DNA of 64,000 nt from Pedomonas sp051304405 (GCF_051304405.1 NZ_JBPPGG010000002.1:186001-250000); one strand, 5' to 3'. Counted from the stretch's first letter, positions 1-9,910 are shown. The notes: generated by a model from the letters alone, not told the origin. A program made the numbers and translations.

Positions 1-2367
1 CGGAGCTTCAGCCGGGGTTTCGGCCGGGGTTTCGGCCGGAGCCTCGGTCTCGGCCGCCTTGGCCTTGGTGGTCCGGCGGGTGCGGCGCTTGGGCTTGGGC
101 GCTTCCGCCGGGGCCTCGGCCTCGGCCGGAGCCTCGGCTTCAACCGGCGCGGCGGTCTCGCCCGCGGTGTCGGCGACGGCCTCGGAGACCGCTTCGGTCA
201 CGGCCTCGGACACGGCAGCGGCTTCGCCGACGGCCGGAGCCTCGGCGCCTTCGCCAGCCACGGCCTGCGGACGCTCGCCCCGGTCACCGCGACGGCGGCG
301 ACGGCGGCGGCGACGGCGTTCGCCCTCGCCATTGGTCTCGCCGCCCGCTTCGGCGGCAGCGGCCTCGCCGCCCTCGGCGGTGAGGGCCTCGCCATTGGTC
401 TCGCCGTTCTCGGCCGCGCCTTGTGCCTCGGCCCCGTTCTCGCCGTTCTCGCCATGGCGGCGGCGACGGCGGCGACGGCGGCGACGGCGGCCCTGACGGT
501 CCTCGTCACCCTCGGCCTGGGTCTCGCGGGCCTCGCGGGCCTCGCGGGTCTGACCGCCCGCCTTGGCGGTGGTCTCCTCGACGGTATCCTCGGCCTCTTC
601 CTCGTCGGCGACGTTGTCCTCTTCCTCCGGCTCCTCGGCGGGGACGGGCTGGGCCGTCAGCTCCACCGGCGCGATGGCCGGCGGCGGGCCGGAGCGCTCG
701 ATCTCATAGTTCGGCACGATGAGGTCGGCCTTGGGCTCCACCTCGATGGTGATGCCGTAGCGGCTCTCGATCTCGGTGAGTTCGGCGCGCTTGCGGTTGA
801 GGATGTAGATGGCGATTTCCGACGGCACGTACAGCAGCAGGTGCGACGCGCGGGCCTTGATCGCCTCCTCCTCCAGCGCGCGCAGCACATGGAGCGACGA
901 GGACTGGACCGTCCGCAGGAAGCCCGCGCCGTTGCAGTGCGGGCAGACGTGGGTGGATGCCTCCAGCACGCCGGTGCGCAGGCGCTGGCGCGACATCTCC
1001 AGCAGGCCGAAGTTGGAGATGCGGCCCACCTGGATGCGGGCGCGGTCGTTCTTCAGCGCCTCCTTCAGGCGACGCTCGACATTTCGGATGTTGTTCTTGT
1101 CCTCCATGTCGATGAAGTCGATGACGACGAGGCCTGCCATGTCGCGCAGGCGCAGCTGGCGGGCGATCTCCTCGGCGGCCTCCAGGTTGGTCTTGTAGGC
1201 CGTCTCCTCGATGTTGTGCTCCTTCGTCGCCCGGCCGGAGTTGATGTCGATGGACACCAGCGCCTCGGTCGGGTTGATGACGATGTAGCCGCCGGAGCGC
1301 AGCTGCACGACCGGCCGGTACATGGCCTCAAGCTGCGCCTCCACCTGGTAGCGGTGGAAGAGGGGCACGCGGTCGCGGTAGAGATGCACCTTCTTGGCGT
1401 GGCTCGGCATGAGCAGGCGCATGTAGTCCTTGGCGGCGCGGTAGCCCGCTTCGCCTTCCACCCACACCTCGTCCACGTCGCGCGAGTAGATGTCGCGGAT
1501 GGCGCGCTTGATGAGGCTGCTGTCCTCGTAGATCAGCGCCGGGGCCACCGACTTGAGCGTCTGCTCGCGGATCTCGTCCCACAGGCGGGTGAGATAGTCG
1601 AAGTCGCGCTTGATCTCGGTCTTGGTGCGCTTGAGGCCCGCCGTGCGGATGATGCAGCCCATGCCCTTCGGCAGCTTCAGCTCCGACATGATGGACTTGA
1701 GGCGGCGACGGTCGGCCTGGCTGGAGATCTTGCGCGAGATGCCCCCGCCGTGGGTGGTGTTGGGCATCAGCACCGAGTAGCGGCCCGCCAGCGACAGGTA
1801 GGTGGTGAGCGCCGCGCCCTTGCCGCCGCGCTCTTCCTTCACGACCTGGACCAGAAGGATCTGGCGGCGCTTGATCACTTCCTGGATCTTGTAACGGCGG
1901 CGCAGGGCCGTGCGCCGGCGGCGCATGGCTTCCTCGGCCTCGTCCTCGTGATCGTCGTCGCCGCTGTCGTTGACCTCGGAAACCTCGCCGCCCTCGCGGG
2001 CCACGACCTCGCCGGTCTCGTCGGCGGCTTCGTCGTCGCCGCCGTCGCGGGAGGTCTGGTCCGCGTCGTCCATGCGGGACGCGGCGGCTTCCTCCGCAAG
2101 CAGGGCCTCCCGGTCCTCATGCGGGATCTGGTAGTAATCGGGGTGAATTTCGCTGAAGGCCAGAAAACCGTGACGATTGCCGCCGTATTCCACGAAAGCG
2201 GCCTGAAGCGACGGTTCTACCCGGGTTACCTTGGCGAGATAGATATTGCCTTTGAGCTGCTTCTTCGTTGCTGCTTCAAAATCAAATTCTTCAATACGTG
2301 TGCCGCGCACCACCGCAACCCGGGTCTCCTCCGGGTGGCGGGCGTCGATTAACATGCGAGTTGACAT
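1..2367 (-). CDS. rne: Ribonuclease E (rne), 3' end cut by the window edge
   Basis: Endoribonuclease that starts mRNA decay, processes rRNA and tRNA, and scaffolds the degradosome. 789 codons are visible from the ATG at 2367, which follows a GGAG ribosome site; the stop lies left of the window. The catalytic core aligns well: LVSIDINSGR (Asp374) and VVIDFIDM (Asp417) are 43 residues apart, as are E. coli D303 and D346, and the Zn-link THVCPHCNGAG puts the first Cys at 475, 58 residues further on, as in E. coli. The core is shifted by about 71 residues because an acidic insertion rich in Glu and Asp follows the start of the S1 domain, around residues 80-150. The C-terminal half is disordered Ala/Pro/Glu-rich sequence with two arginine blocks, probably RNA or partner binding. 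Confidence 0.96.
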   Translation of the reverse strand, partial: MSTRMLIDARHPEETRVAVVRGTRIEEFDFEAATKKQLKGNIYLAKVTRVEPSLQAAFVEYGGNRHGFLAFSEIHPDYYQIPHEDREALLAEEAAASRMDDADQTSRDGGDDEAADETGEVVAREGGEVSEVNDSGDDDHEDEAEEAMRRRRTALRRRYKIQEVIKRRQILLVQVVKEERGGKGAALTTYLSLAGRYSVLMPNTTHGGGISRKISSQADRRRLKSIMSELKLPKGMGCIIRTAGLKRTKTEIKRDFDYLTRLWDEIREQTLKSVAPALIYEDSSLIKRAIRDIYSRDVDEVWVEGEAGYRAAKDYMRLLMPSHAKKVHLYRDRVPLFHRYQVEAQLEAMYRPVVQLRSGGYIVINPTEALVSIDINSGRATKEHNIEETAYKTNLEAAEEIARQLRLRDMAGLVVIDFIDMEDKNNIRNVERRLKEALKNDRARIQVGRISNFGLLEMSRQRLRTGVLEASTHVCPHCNGAGFLRTVQSSSLHVLRALEEEAIKARASHLLLYVPSEIAIYILNRKRAELTEIESRYGITIEVEPKADLIVPNYEIERSGPPPAIAPVELTAQPVPAEEPEEEDNVADEEEAEDTVEETTAKAGGQTREAREARETQAEGDEDRQGRRRRRRRRRRRHGENGENGAEAQGAAENGETNGEALTAEGGEAAAAEAGGETNGEGERRRRRRRRRRGDRGERPQAVAGEGAEAPAVGEAAAVSEAVTEAVSEAVADTAGETAAPVEAEAPAEAEAPAEAPKPKRRTRRTTKAKAAETEAPAETPAETPAEAP

Positions 2368-2909
2368 TCAAATTTCTCCATGCGCGCAGCCGGGCGGGCG
2401 CGCAAAGGCGCCTGGCGCGAACGGCTGCGTGTGTCTGAGACCACTGCCGGCCGTCGTGACGGCTCGGCACAAATCGTTCCAGGGGCCGGATGTTCAACGG
2501 CCTTGCGTTCGGGAGCGCGGCGCAAGGGAGGCGGTATTTCATCCTCTCCTCAGCTCTTTCGCCCGAAACTCGGCCCATCGATTGCTATCCTTGTCGTCAA
2601 AGCGTCTCGTCAGCCTGGCGATACGCGCGGCCCAAACACGAAAAAGGGGCCGGGTGCAGGAAGGACGACGCTGACCGCGTTGAACACCGAAACTGTAACA
2701 TCTGGACAGCTAACACCAATTCAGGCAATCCACAACCCAACTCCGCGCATGGATGCGCTCAAGATATGCGGTTTGTCGCCTGGGCGCTTGTTCAGCGCGG
2801 CCCGGCCGATTAATGTGCGGAGCAAATCCAGACACGCGATGAATAATTTCGGCAGCGACATTCCTTTATTCGGCGGCGGCGAGCGGGCGTGAGAGCAGGA
2901 CAGGATGCA
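2368..2909. promoter_or_regulatory. Divergent rne / amidase leader region
   Basis: This 540-bp gap separates the divergent rne and amidase genes and must hold both promoters. No convincing protein reading frame is seen. The rne side would give a long 5' leader; rne is autoregulated through its leader in E. coli, so the length fits that idea, but I see no element that proves it here. Confidence 0.35.
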
Positions 2910-4310
2910 ATGATCGGCCTCCGGGCGAACGAGAGGCGCGCGACCCGGCGGGCCGCCCGCTGGCCGCGGGCTGCTCTCTGGCGGCAGACCGTAATCCGGG
3001 CGGCCTGGGCGCTGCTGGCGGCGATGGTCCTTCTGGTGCTGGCCGGAGGCGGTACGCAGGCCGAGGCCGCGCGGGTGACGGGCCTGTCCTCCACCATGCA
3101 AGGGGCGGACGCGATCGTGACGGTGGACCTCGACGGGCCGTTCGAGGCGCCGCGCCTGTTCTATCTGGACGGGCCCCAGCGCGTCGTCATCGACTTTCCG
3201 GGCGTTCTCGTGCCCTCGGCACAGCGGGCGGCGGGCAGTGGGCCGGTCCAGGCCGTGCGCCTCGCCCAGAACAGCCCGCAGCTGGCCCGCCTCGTCATCG
3301 ATCTCGGCGCCAACGCCGTTGCCGCGCTTGATCCGTCGGTCGAGCCGGGCCGCAACGCCCTGCGCGTGCGGGTGACGGGCACCGACCGCAACGCATTCCT
3401 CGCCGCGCTGCGCCGGGGTGCGACCCGCCTCGCGGTGGCGTCCGCCGCCGCACCCGCTTCGACGCAGGTTGCCGCATCCCAGCCCGCCAGCGCGGCTGCA
3501 ACCGCTCCGGCGCCCGCACCGGCCCCGGTCCAGACCGCTGCTGTTGCGCCCGCGCCCGCTCCGGCGCCGGCGCCGGCCGCGCCCGTGTCTCCGGCGGCGC
3601 TGCCGGTGGTGGTGATCGACGCGGGCCACGGCGGGCAGGACCCGGGCGCGCCCAGCGTCATCAAGGGCAAGTGGGAAAAGGAAGTGACGCTCGCCATCGC
3701 CAAGGCGATCAAGGCGGAGCTGGACCGCTCGGGCAAGGTCAAGGCGGTGCTCACCCGCTCCACCGACATCTTCATCCCGCTGGGCCGCCGCGTGGAAATC
3801 GCCCGCGAGGCCGGGGCCAACCTGTTCATCTCGATCCACGCCGACTCCATCGCCCGGCCGGACGTGCACGGCGCGACCGTCTACACCCTCTCCGAGACCG
3901 CGTCGGACAAGGAAGCCGAGCGGCTGGCCGCCAAGGAAAACAAGGCGGACATCATCGCCGGCATCAATCTGGGCGCGGAAAGCCCGGATGTGACCAACAT
4001 CCTGATCGATCTGGTGCAGCGCGAGACCATGAACCTCTCCGCCGAATTCGCCGGGATCGTGGTGCGCGAGGTGGGCAAGCACCGCTACTTCCGCTCCAAC
4101 AACCACCGCTTCGCCGGCTTCCGGGTGCTGAAGGCGCCGGACGTGCCCTCGGTGCTGCTGGAGACCGGCTACATGTCCAACGAGGCGGACTCCCGCTACC
4201 TGTTCTCGCAGGCGGGCCAGGCCGCCATTGCCAAGGGCGTGCGCGCCGCCGTCGAGGCCTACTTCCAGCGCTACATGGTGCAGACGGCCGTGGCGGCGGG
4301 TGCGTCCTGA
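2910..4310 (+). CDS. amiC: N-acetylmuramoyl-L-alanine amidase, AmiC-like (AMIN + Amidase_3)
   Basis: Periplasmic zinc amidase that cuts the stem peptide from MurNAc, mainly at division septa. A hydrophobic export segment (near residues 28-50) is followed by an AMIN domain, which targets the protein to septal peptidoglycan, then a Pro/Ala linker of about 60 residues and a C-terminal Amidase_3 domain. Zinc-ligand motifs are present: VVIDAGHGGQDPG, the Glu in KEVTLAIA, the His in SIHADS, and the catalytic Glu in LLETGYMSN. I chose the ATG at 2910 because AGGACAGGA lies just before it; a GTG at 2889 would add seven residues. PBP1a follows in the same direction, and a NlpD-like candidate activator is encoded at 32.2-33.5 kb. 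Confidence 0.93.
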   Translation: MIGLRANERRATRRAARWPRAALWRQTVIRAAWALLAAMVLLVLAGGGTQAEAARVTGLSSTMQGADAIVTVDLDGPFEAPRLFYLDGPQRVVIDFPGVLVPSAQRAAGSGPVQAVRLAQNSPQLARLVIDLGANAVAALDPSVEPGRNALRVRVTGTDRNAFLAALRRGATRLAVASAAAPASTQVAASQPASAAATAPAPAPAPVQTAAVAPAPAPAPAPAAPVSPAALPVVVIDAGHGGQDPGAPSVIKGKWEKEVTLAIAKAIKAELDRSGKVKAVLTRSTDIFIPLGRRVEIAREAGANLFISIHADSIARPDVHGATVYTLSETASDKEAERLAAKENKADIIAGINLGAESPDVTNILIDLVQRETMNLSAEFAGIVVREVGKHRYFRSNNHRFAGFRVLKAPDVPSVLLETGYMSNEADSRYLFSQAGQAAIAKGVRAAVEAYFQRYMVQTAVAAGAS

Positions 4311-4519
4311 TCGCGGTGCCGTGCCGGGCCCCAGCACCTTGATCCGCGCCCGCGCGTTTTCAGCTCACGGCGCTGGCGGGCCGTGGCGCGCCGGTTGCGT
4401 CGGCCCGCAAACCGCCGTAAACGCTCTCGCCGCGAGCAAGCCTTTTGGGAGGTCGCAGTTTCCCGGACGCAGGGCGGCCAGCCCTGACCGAAAGCTGCCG
4501 TTAGCGCAAGGAGCCCACC

Positions 4520-7012
4520 GTGGCTGAACCGGGCCAGAACGATCACGAAAGCCGGAACGGCGACAGCAACCGCGAGGCCGGCACCCGCAAGGGGTGGAGC
4601 GAGGGCCTCCGTCGCATGGGGGAGCGCCTCGGCGGCGTTGCGCACCTGTCGCGGCGGCGCAAGTGGCTGCTGGGCGGCGCGGCTCTCGTCGGGCTGGGCG
4701 TGGTGGCCGCCGGGGGAGGCTATGTCAGCCTCTCGCAGGACCTGCCCTCGGTCGAGGCGCTGCGCGCCTACGAGCCGGACCTGCCGACCACCGTGGTGGC
4801 GGGGGATGGCTCCATCCTCGCCGTGTTCCAGCGCGAGCGGCGCGTCTACACCGCGTATGACGAAATCCCCGAGCTGGTGCGCCACGCCTTCATCTCGGCG
4901 GAAGACAAGACCTTCTACTCCCACAAGGGGCTGGACTATCCGGGCATCGTCCGGGCCGTGCTCACCAACATCCGCAACATCGGCAAGAACAAGCGGCTGG
5001 TTGGCGCGTCCACCATCACCCAGCAGCTGGCCCAGGCCATGCTGCTCGGCCGCGAGGTGAGCTACACCCGCAAGCTGCGCGAGGCCATCCTCGCCAAGCG
5101 GCTGGAGGAGGCGATGCCCAAGCAGCGCATCCTCGAGCTTTACCTGAACCAGATCTTCCTCGGCCGGAACTCCTACGGCGTGGGCGCGGCCTCGCTCGCC
5201 TACTTCAACAAGCCGCTGGAGGCGCTGACGGTGGAGGAGGCGGCGTTCCTTGCCTCCCTGCCCAAGGGGCCGAGCCTCTACGGCCGCCCCAAGTATCGCG
5301 CCATGGCGCTGGAGCGGCGCAACTACGTGCTCGGCCAGATGCTGGAGAACGGCTACATCACCCGGGCGCAGTACGACGCGGCGGTGTCCAAGGACATCGT
5401 GCTGGCGCAGGTGCGCTCCCGCCCCACGTCCCGGCTGGGCGAGTATTTCGTCGAAGAGGTGCGCCGCACGCTCATCGACGTCTACGGCGAGGACAAGGTC
5501 TACGGCGGCGGCCTCTGGGTCTACACCACCATCGACCCCGACATGCAGCGCGCCGCCGAGAAGGCCATGCGCGACGGCTTCGTGCGCTACGAGCGCGGCA
5601 AGGCCTGGCGCGGGCCGGTCGAGACCATCGCGCTGGGGGAGGGGTGGCAGAAGCGTCTCTCCGCCCTCAACGTGCCGGTGGGCTATGACGACTGGCGCGC
5701 GGCCGTGGTGCTGGAGAAGCAGGGCGGCACCGCCACCCTCGGCTTCGAGGACGGCTCGACCGGCCGCCTGCCCGCCGCCAACGCCACCCGCCGCCGCGAC
5801 GGGCGGCCCGCCTTCGACCTGCTGAAGCCGGGCGACGTGATCCCCGTCTCCCGGGTGAAGGACACGAAGGACACCTACACGCTCCAGCAGATCCCGCTGG
5901 TCTCGGGCGGGTTCGTTGCCGTGGACACGCTGACGGGCCGCGTGCTCGCGCTGGTGGGCGGGTTCGACGCCCGCCGCAGCCAGTTCAACCGGGCGACCCA
6001 GGCCAAGCGCCAGCCGGGCTCCGCGTTCAAGCCGTTCGTCTACGCCGCGGCGCTGGACAACGGCTTCACCCCGGCCTCGGTGGTGCTGGACGAGGATTTC
6101 TGCGTCAATCAGGGCGGCCGGCTCGGCGTCAAGTGCTTCCGCAACTTCTCCGGGCGCGGCACCGGCCCGCAGACGCTGCGCACCGGCCTCGAGCAGTCCC
6201 GCAACCTGATGACGGTGCGGCTTGCCAACAGCGTCGGCATGCCCAAGGTGGCGGACATGGCCGTGCGCCTCGGCATTACCGACCAGATGAGCCCCATGCT
6301 CGCCATGGCGCTGGGCGCGGGCGAGACCACGGTGATGCGGCTGGTGACCGCCTATGGCATTCTCGCCAACGGCGGCAAGCAGATGCAGCCCATCCTCATC
6401 GACCGGGTGCAGGACCGCCACGGCAAGACCATCTACCGCAGCGACACCCGCAAATGCCCCAGCTGCGCCGCCAACGACTGGCAGGGCGAGGGCATGCCGC
6501 AGGTGGCGGACACGCGCAAGCAGGTGATCGACCCGCGCACCGCCTATCAGGTGGTGCACATGCTGGAGGGCGTGATCGAGCGGGGCACCGCCCGCCGCCT
6601 GCGCGTGCTGGAGCGGCCGCTCGCGGGCAAGACCGGCACCACCAACAACTCGCAGGACGTGTGGTTTGTCGGCATGACGCCGGATCTGGCGGCGGGCCTC
6701 TACGTGGGCTACGACACCCCGAGCAGCCTCGGCGGCTGGGCGCAGGGCGGCACGGTCGCCGCGCCGATCTGGCTGGACTTCGCCCGGGAGGCGCTGAAGG
6801 ACGCGCCCAAGCCGCAGTTCACCGCCCCGCCGGGCCTGCGCTTCGTCCGGGTCAACCGCAAGACCGGCCAGCTCGCCAACTACGACGGGCCGGACGTGAT
6901 CTGGGAGGCCTTCAAGCCGGGCCTGGAGCCGCGCCGCTTCGTCGCGCTCGGCGAGCCGCAGGTGGTCAAGTCCGACACCGACTTCGTCGAGACCATGGGC
7001 GGGATTTACTGA
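4520..7012 (+). CDS. mrcA: Penicillin-binding protein 1A (bifunctional transglycosylase/transpeptidase)
   Basis: Class A PBP that polymerises glycan strands and crosslinks peptidoglycan at the inner membrane. The start is a GTG with AAGGAG 7 bases upstream. The order is a short charged cytoplasmic tail, a membrane segment near residues 50-72, a GT51 glycosyltransferase (catalytic Glu128 in SAEDKTFYSHKG; STITQQLAQ), an OB-like insert, and a transpeptidase with the nucleophile Ser501 in GSAFKPF, an SRN motif in EQSRNLMTV, and KTGTT. The protein is 830 residues, normal for alphaproteobacterial PBP1a. The 209-bp gap before it holds no gene. Confidence 0.96.
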   Translation: MAEPGQNDHESRNGDSNREAGTRKGWSEGLRRMGERLGGVAHLSRRRKWLLGGAALVGLGVVAAGGGYVSLSQDLPSVEALRAYEPDLPTTVVAGDGSILAVFQRERRVYTAYDEIPELVRHAFISAEDKTFYSHKGLDYPGIVRAVLTNIRNIGKNKRLVGASTITQQLAQAMLLGREVSYTRKLREAILAKRLEEAMPKQRILELYLNQIFLGRNSYGVGAASLAYFNKPLEALTVEEAAFLASLPKGPSLYGRPKYRAMALERRNYVLGQMLENGYITRAQYDAAVSKDIVLAQVRSRPTSRLGEYFVEEVRRTLIDVYGEDKVYGGGLWVYTTIDPDMQRAAEKAMRDGFVRYERGKAWRGPVETIALGEGWQKRLSALNVPVGYDDWRAAVVLEKQGGTATLGFEDGSTGRLPAANATRRRDGRPAFDLLKPGDVIPVSRVKDTKDTYTLQQIPLVSGGFVAVDTLTGRVLALVGGFDARRSQFNRATQAKRQPGSAFKPFVYAAALDNGFTPASVVLDEDFCVNQGGRLGVKCFRNFSGRGTGPQTLRTGLEQSRNLMTVRLANSVGMPKVADMAVRLGITDQMSPMLAMALGAGETTVMRLVTAYGILANGGKQMQPILIDRVQDRHGKTIYRSDTRKCPSCAANDWQGEGMPQVADTRKQVIDPRTAYQVVHMLEGVIERGTARRLRVLERPLAGKTGTTNNSQDVWFVGMTPDLAAGLYVGYDTPSSLGGWAQGGTVAAPIWLDFAREALKDAPKPQFTAPPGLRFVRVNRKTGQLANYDGPDVIWEAFKPGLEPRRFVALGEPQVVKSDTDFVETMGGIY

Positions 7013-7032
7013 GGCCGGAATGGCGGAACCGG

Positions 7033-7051
7033 GGCGGGGGTCTCCCCCGCC
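7033..7051 (+). terminator. GC hairpin after mrcA
   Basis: GGCGGGGG and CCCCCGCC form a perfect 8-bp stem around a TCT loop, 20 bp after the mrcA stop. No T-run follows, so intrinsic termination is doubtful; it may only stabilise the 3' end. Confidence 0.35.
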
Positions 7052-7174
7052 GCGCCGGGAATGTCTATATGGAAGCCCGTATTCAGACATTGACATTGCA
7101 AGCCGGGTCTGGCTTTTCCAACGGCTCTGCCCCGGCAGGGGTGTTTCCTGTCATTTACGGAAAGCAAGGAAGAC

Positions 7175-8303
7175 ATGCGCGCGGAAGCGGAAGCCCATGT
7201 GGCACAAATCAAGCAGGCGCTCGACCTGCTGAGGAGGTTTCTTTGACTGGGATCGGGCGCTAAGGCGGCTCGATGAGCTGAACGCGGCGGCGGAAGATCC
7301 GGCGCTGTGGAACGATCCCAAGAAGGCTCAGGCGCTGATGCGGGAGCGTCAGCGGCTCGACGTGGCCATCAACGCCACCCGCAGCATCGAGCGGGAGCTG
7401 GAGGACACCGTTGGCCTGATCGAGCTGGCGGAAGCCGAGGGCGATGAGGGCATGGTGGACGATGCCGTCGCCGCGCTGGCGGATCTGGCGAAGCGCGCCG
7501 AGCGCGACAAGGTGGCGGCGCTGCTCTCGGGCGAGGCGGACGCCTCCGACTGCTACCTCGAAATCAACGCGGGCGCGGGCGGCACCGAGTCCAACGACTG
7601 GGCCGAGATGCTCCAGCGCATGTACACGCGCTGGGCGGAGCGTCGCGGCTTCAAGGTGGAGCTGATCGACCGGCACCCGGGCGAGCAGGCGGGCATCAAG
7701 TCCTGCACCCTGCTCATCAAGGGCGAAAACGCCTACGGCTGGGCCAAGACGGAAAGCGGCGTGCACCGCCTGGTGCGCATCTCGCCGTATGACGCCAACG
7801 CCCGCCGGCACACCAGCTTCACCAGCGTGTGGGTGTATCCGGCCATCGACGACGACATCGAGATCGAGATCAACGAGAAGGATCTCAAGATCGATACCTA
7901 CCGGTCGTCGGGCGCGGGCGGTCAGCACGTCAACACCACGGACTCGGCGGTGCGCATCACGCACATCCCGACCGGCATCGTGGTGGCGTGCCAGAACGAG
8001 CGCTCCCAGCACAAGAACCGCGCCACCGCCATGAAGATGCTGAAGGCGCGGCTCTACGAGGCCGAACTCCAGAAGCGCGAGGCCGAGGCGGCCGCCACCA
8101 ACGCGGCCAAGACGGACATCGGCTGGGGCCACCAGATCCGCTCCTACGTCCTGCAACCGTACCAGATGGTGAAGGATCTGCGGACGGGCGTGGTCAACAC
8201 CCAGCCGCAGCTGGTGCTGGACGGCGACCTGGACGAATACATGGCCGCCGCGCTGTCGCAGCGCGTCACCGGCGAGAAGGTGGCGGTCGAGGATATCGAC
8301 TGA
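7175..8303 (+). CDS. prfB: Peptide chain release factor 2, made by programmed +1 frameshift
   Basis: RF2 reads UGA and UAA stop codons and triggers peptide release. The gene is split: 23 codons from the ATG at 7175 reach an in-frame TGA at 7244-7246, and the rest reads in the +1 frame from GAC at 7245 to 8303. Joined, it gives 375 residues, against 365 for E. coli RF2. The joined text around the shift, RRFL-DWDRALRRLDELN, matches the family. The GGQ peptidyl-hydrolysis motif is in SGAGGQHVNTTDSAVRITH. The stop-codon-recognition tripeptide region reads SPYDANARRHTSF, with SPY where E. coli has SPF. This is not a broken gene. Confidence 0.95.
7231..7247 (+). promoter_or_regulatory. RF2 autoregulatory +1 frameshift site
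   Basis: AGGAGG, TTT, then CTT TGA C lie in the same arrangement as the E. coli prfB site (AGGGGG, TAT, CTT TGA C). The internal Shine-Dalgarno-like AGGAGG sits three bases before the slippery CTT. When RF2 is scarce, ribosomes pause at TGA and shift forward to read GAC. Confidence 0.93.
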
Positions 8304-8329
8304 GCCTTCGGCGCCGCCTGTCCTCCCGG

Positions 8330-8359
8330 GCGGGAGGGGCCCCGGACGGGCCCTCCCGC
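8330..8359 (+). terminator. Hairpin after prfB
   Basis: GCGGGAGGG(G)CCC pairs with GGGCCCTCCCGC with a single bulged G, starting 27 bp after the prfB stop. No T-tract follows, so it may work as a Rho-assisted end or a 3' stabiliser. Confidence 0.45.
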
Positions 8360-8462
8360 GCCGGGGGTGGCGGCGGGCGGAGGGGCGCGTTAAGGATCCC
8401 TTACCCCTTGATGTGGCAAGGATGAGTCCATGCGCCGGAGAGACAGGTTCAACGGAGTCCCC

Positions 8463-9878
8463 ATGCACCGCTCCCGCCCGCTGTGGCTGGCAGGCGCGGC
8501 GCTGATGCTTGCGCTCGCCGTGCAGGCGGGGGCAGGGGCGGCCCCGGCCCAGGCCGCCGGGAAGCGGCGCGGCGAGCTGACGCTCGACGCGGGCACCTCG
8601 CTCAGCCTCGGCAAACGCCTCGAGGCGCGGGGGGACAATGAAGGGGCGCTCGGCCTATACCAGAAGGCGCTGACCGAAAACCCGAACGATCTGGAAGCGC
8701 TGCGGGCGCTGGTGGGCCTGGCCGTGCGCACCGGACGGGCAGGGCTCGTCCCCGACGAGGCGGCGCGGCTGGCGGCGCGGCAGCCGGACGACATGGCGGC
8801 GCAGGTGTGGCTGGCCGCCAGCCTCAACGAGCGGCGGCAGCCGCAGGAGGCGCTGGCAGTGCTGGCCCGGGCCGAGACGGCAACGGCCAATCCGGTGCCC
8901 GGCCTGCTGTGGACCCAGCGCGGCATCGCCCATGATCTTCTCGGCGCCCATCTGGAGGCCCAGCGTGCCTTCAGCCAGGCCGTCACCCTCGCGCCGGGCG
9001 AGCGGGCGCTGCCCATGCGGGTGGCGCTGTCGCTGGCGTTGCAGGAGGACTATCCGGCGGCGCTGCGCATCCTCCAGACGCAGGTGAACGACCCGGTGAT
9101 GGAGCAGCCGGTGCGCGAGACGCTGGCGATCATCTACGCCCTCTCCGGGCAGACCGACACCGCGCTCGAGATTGCCCGCACCGCCGTGCCCGGCGTGCTC
9201 GCCGAGACGCAGCGGGCCTATTTCGCCGCCCTGCCGGGCCTGCCGCCCGCCGCCAAGGCCTTTGCCGCCCACTTCCGCCGCATTCCGCAGGACGCGCTGG
9301 GCGCCCGCGCCGTGCCGGTCCCCGATACCGAGCGCCAGGCCGAGCGTCAGCCGGAACACCGGCCGGGCCCGGAGGCAGGCATCGACGTGTTCGAGGTGGC
9401 GCCGACCAGCGTTGCGGACCCGGCAGCGGAGCCCCAACCGGCGCCGGTGCCGGTGCCGCCTGCCGAGGGGGCGGGCGCGCTGCCGGAGCCCAAGCTGGTG
9501 CGGGTGGCGGAGAGCATGGTCCCGGCGCAGAGGGTGTCAGCGCAAGGAACCCCGGAACAGGCGGCCCCGGAACAGGCGGCCCCGGAGAAAGCCGTTCCGG
9601 CAAACAGCTACTGGCTGCAACTGGCCAGCCTCCATGAACCGGGGCGGCTCGACCCCGCCTGGCGGGAGACGACGGCCCGGGCCCCGGACCTGCTGGCGGG
9701 GCGGACGCCCTATTTCGAGGCGCAGACGGTGAAGGGCAGCCCGGTCTACCGGCTGATGCTCGGGCCTTTCGCCAGCTTCGCCGAGGCGCGCGACATGGCC
9801 GGGAAACTGGGCGCCAGCGGGATAAAATCCGTGATCCGGCGGAACGTTGCGGATATAGAGCCGCTCAAGCGCCAGTAG
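8463..9878 (+). CDS. TPR and SPOR domain protein (periplasmic)
   Basis: A 471-residue exported protein. The N-terminus from the ATG at 8463 is a signal peptide ending near AQAAG. TPR-like helical repeats follow (LGKRLEARGDNEGALGLYQKAL and similar, residues about 40-270), then a Pro/Glu/Ala-rich linker, and a C-terminal SPOR domain (NSYWLQLASLHEPGR to the end). SPOR domains bind denuded septal glycan, so a division-site role is likely by inference. I preferred this start to one 33 bases upstream because it begins the signal peptide directly. The linker repeats EQAAPEQAAPEKA. It lies just upstream of dgt. Confidence 0.85.
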   Translation: MHRSRPLWLAGAALMLALAVQAGAGAAPAQAAGKRRGELTLDAGTSLSLGKRLEARGDNEGALGLYQKALTENPNDLEALRALVGLAVRTGRAGLVPDEAARLAARQPDDMAAQVWLAASLNERRQPQEALAVLARAETATANPVPGLLWTQRGIAHDLLGAHLEAQRAFSQAVTLAPGERALPMRVALSLALQEDYPAALRILQTQVNDPVMEQPVRETLAIIYALSGQTDTALEIARTAVPGVLAETQRAYFAALPGLPPAAKAFAAHFRRIPQDALGARAVPVPDTERQAERQPEHRPGPEAGIDVFEVAPTSVADPAAEPQPAPVPVPPAEGAGALPEPKLVRVAESMVPAQRVSAQGTPEQAAPEQAAPEKAVPANSYWLQLASLHEPGRLDPAWRETTARAPDLLAGRTPYFEAQTVKGSPVYRLMLGPFASFAEARDMAGKLGASGIKSVIRRNVADIEPLKRQ

Positions 9879-9910
9879 TCCGATCCGTTGATGCCAGAAG
9901 GAGGGGCGTC

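Noticed and set aside
421..2352. A 643-codon forward frame opposite rne
   Set aside because: The reverse strand gives RNase E with all catalytic motifs; this is its shadow.
4271..7096. A 941-codon reverse-strand open frame opposite PBP1a
   Set aside because: Antisense shadow with no family motifs; the PBP1a reading is unambiguous.
7175..7246. prfB as a pseudogene or truncated gene
   Set aside because: The in-frame TGA sits in the exact RF2 frameshift context and the protein is complete in the +1 frame.
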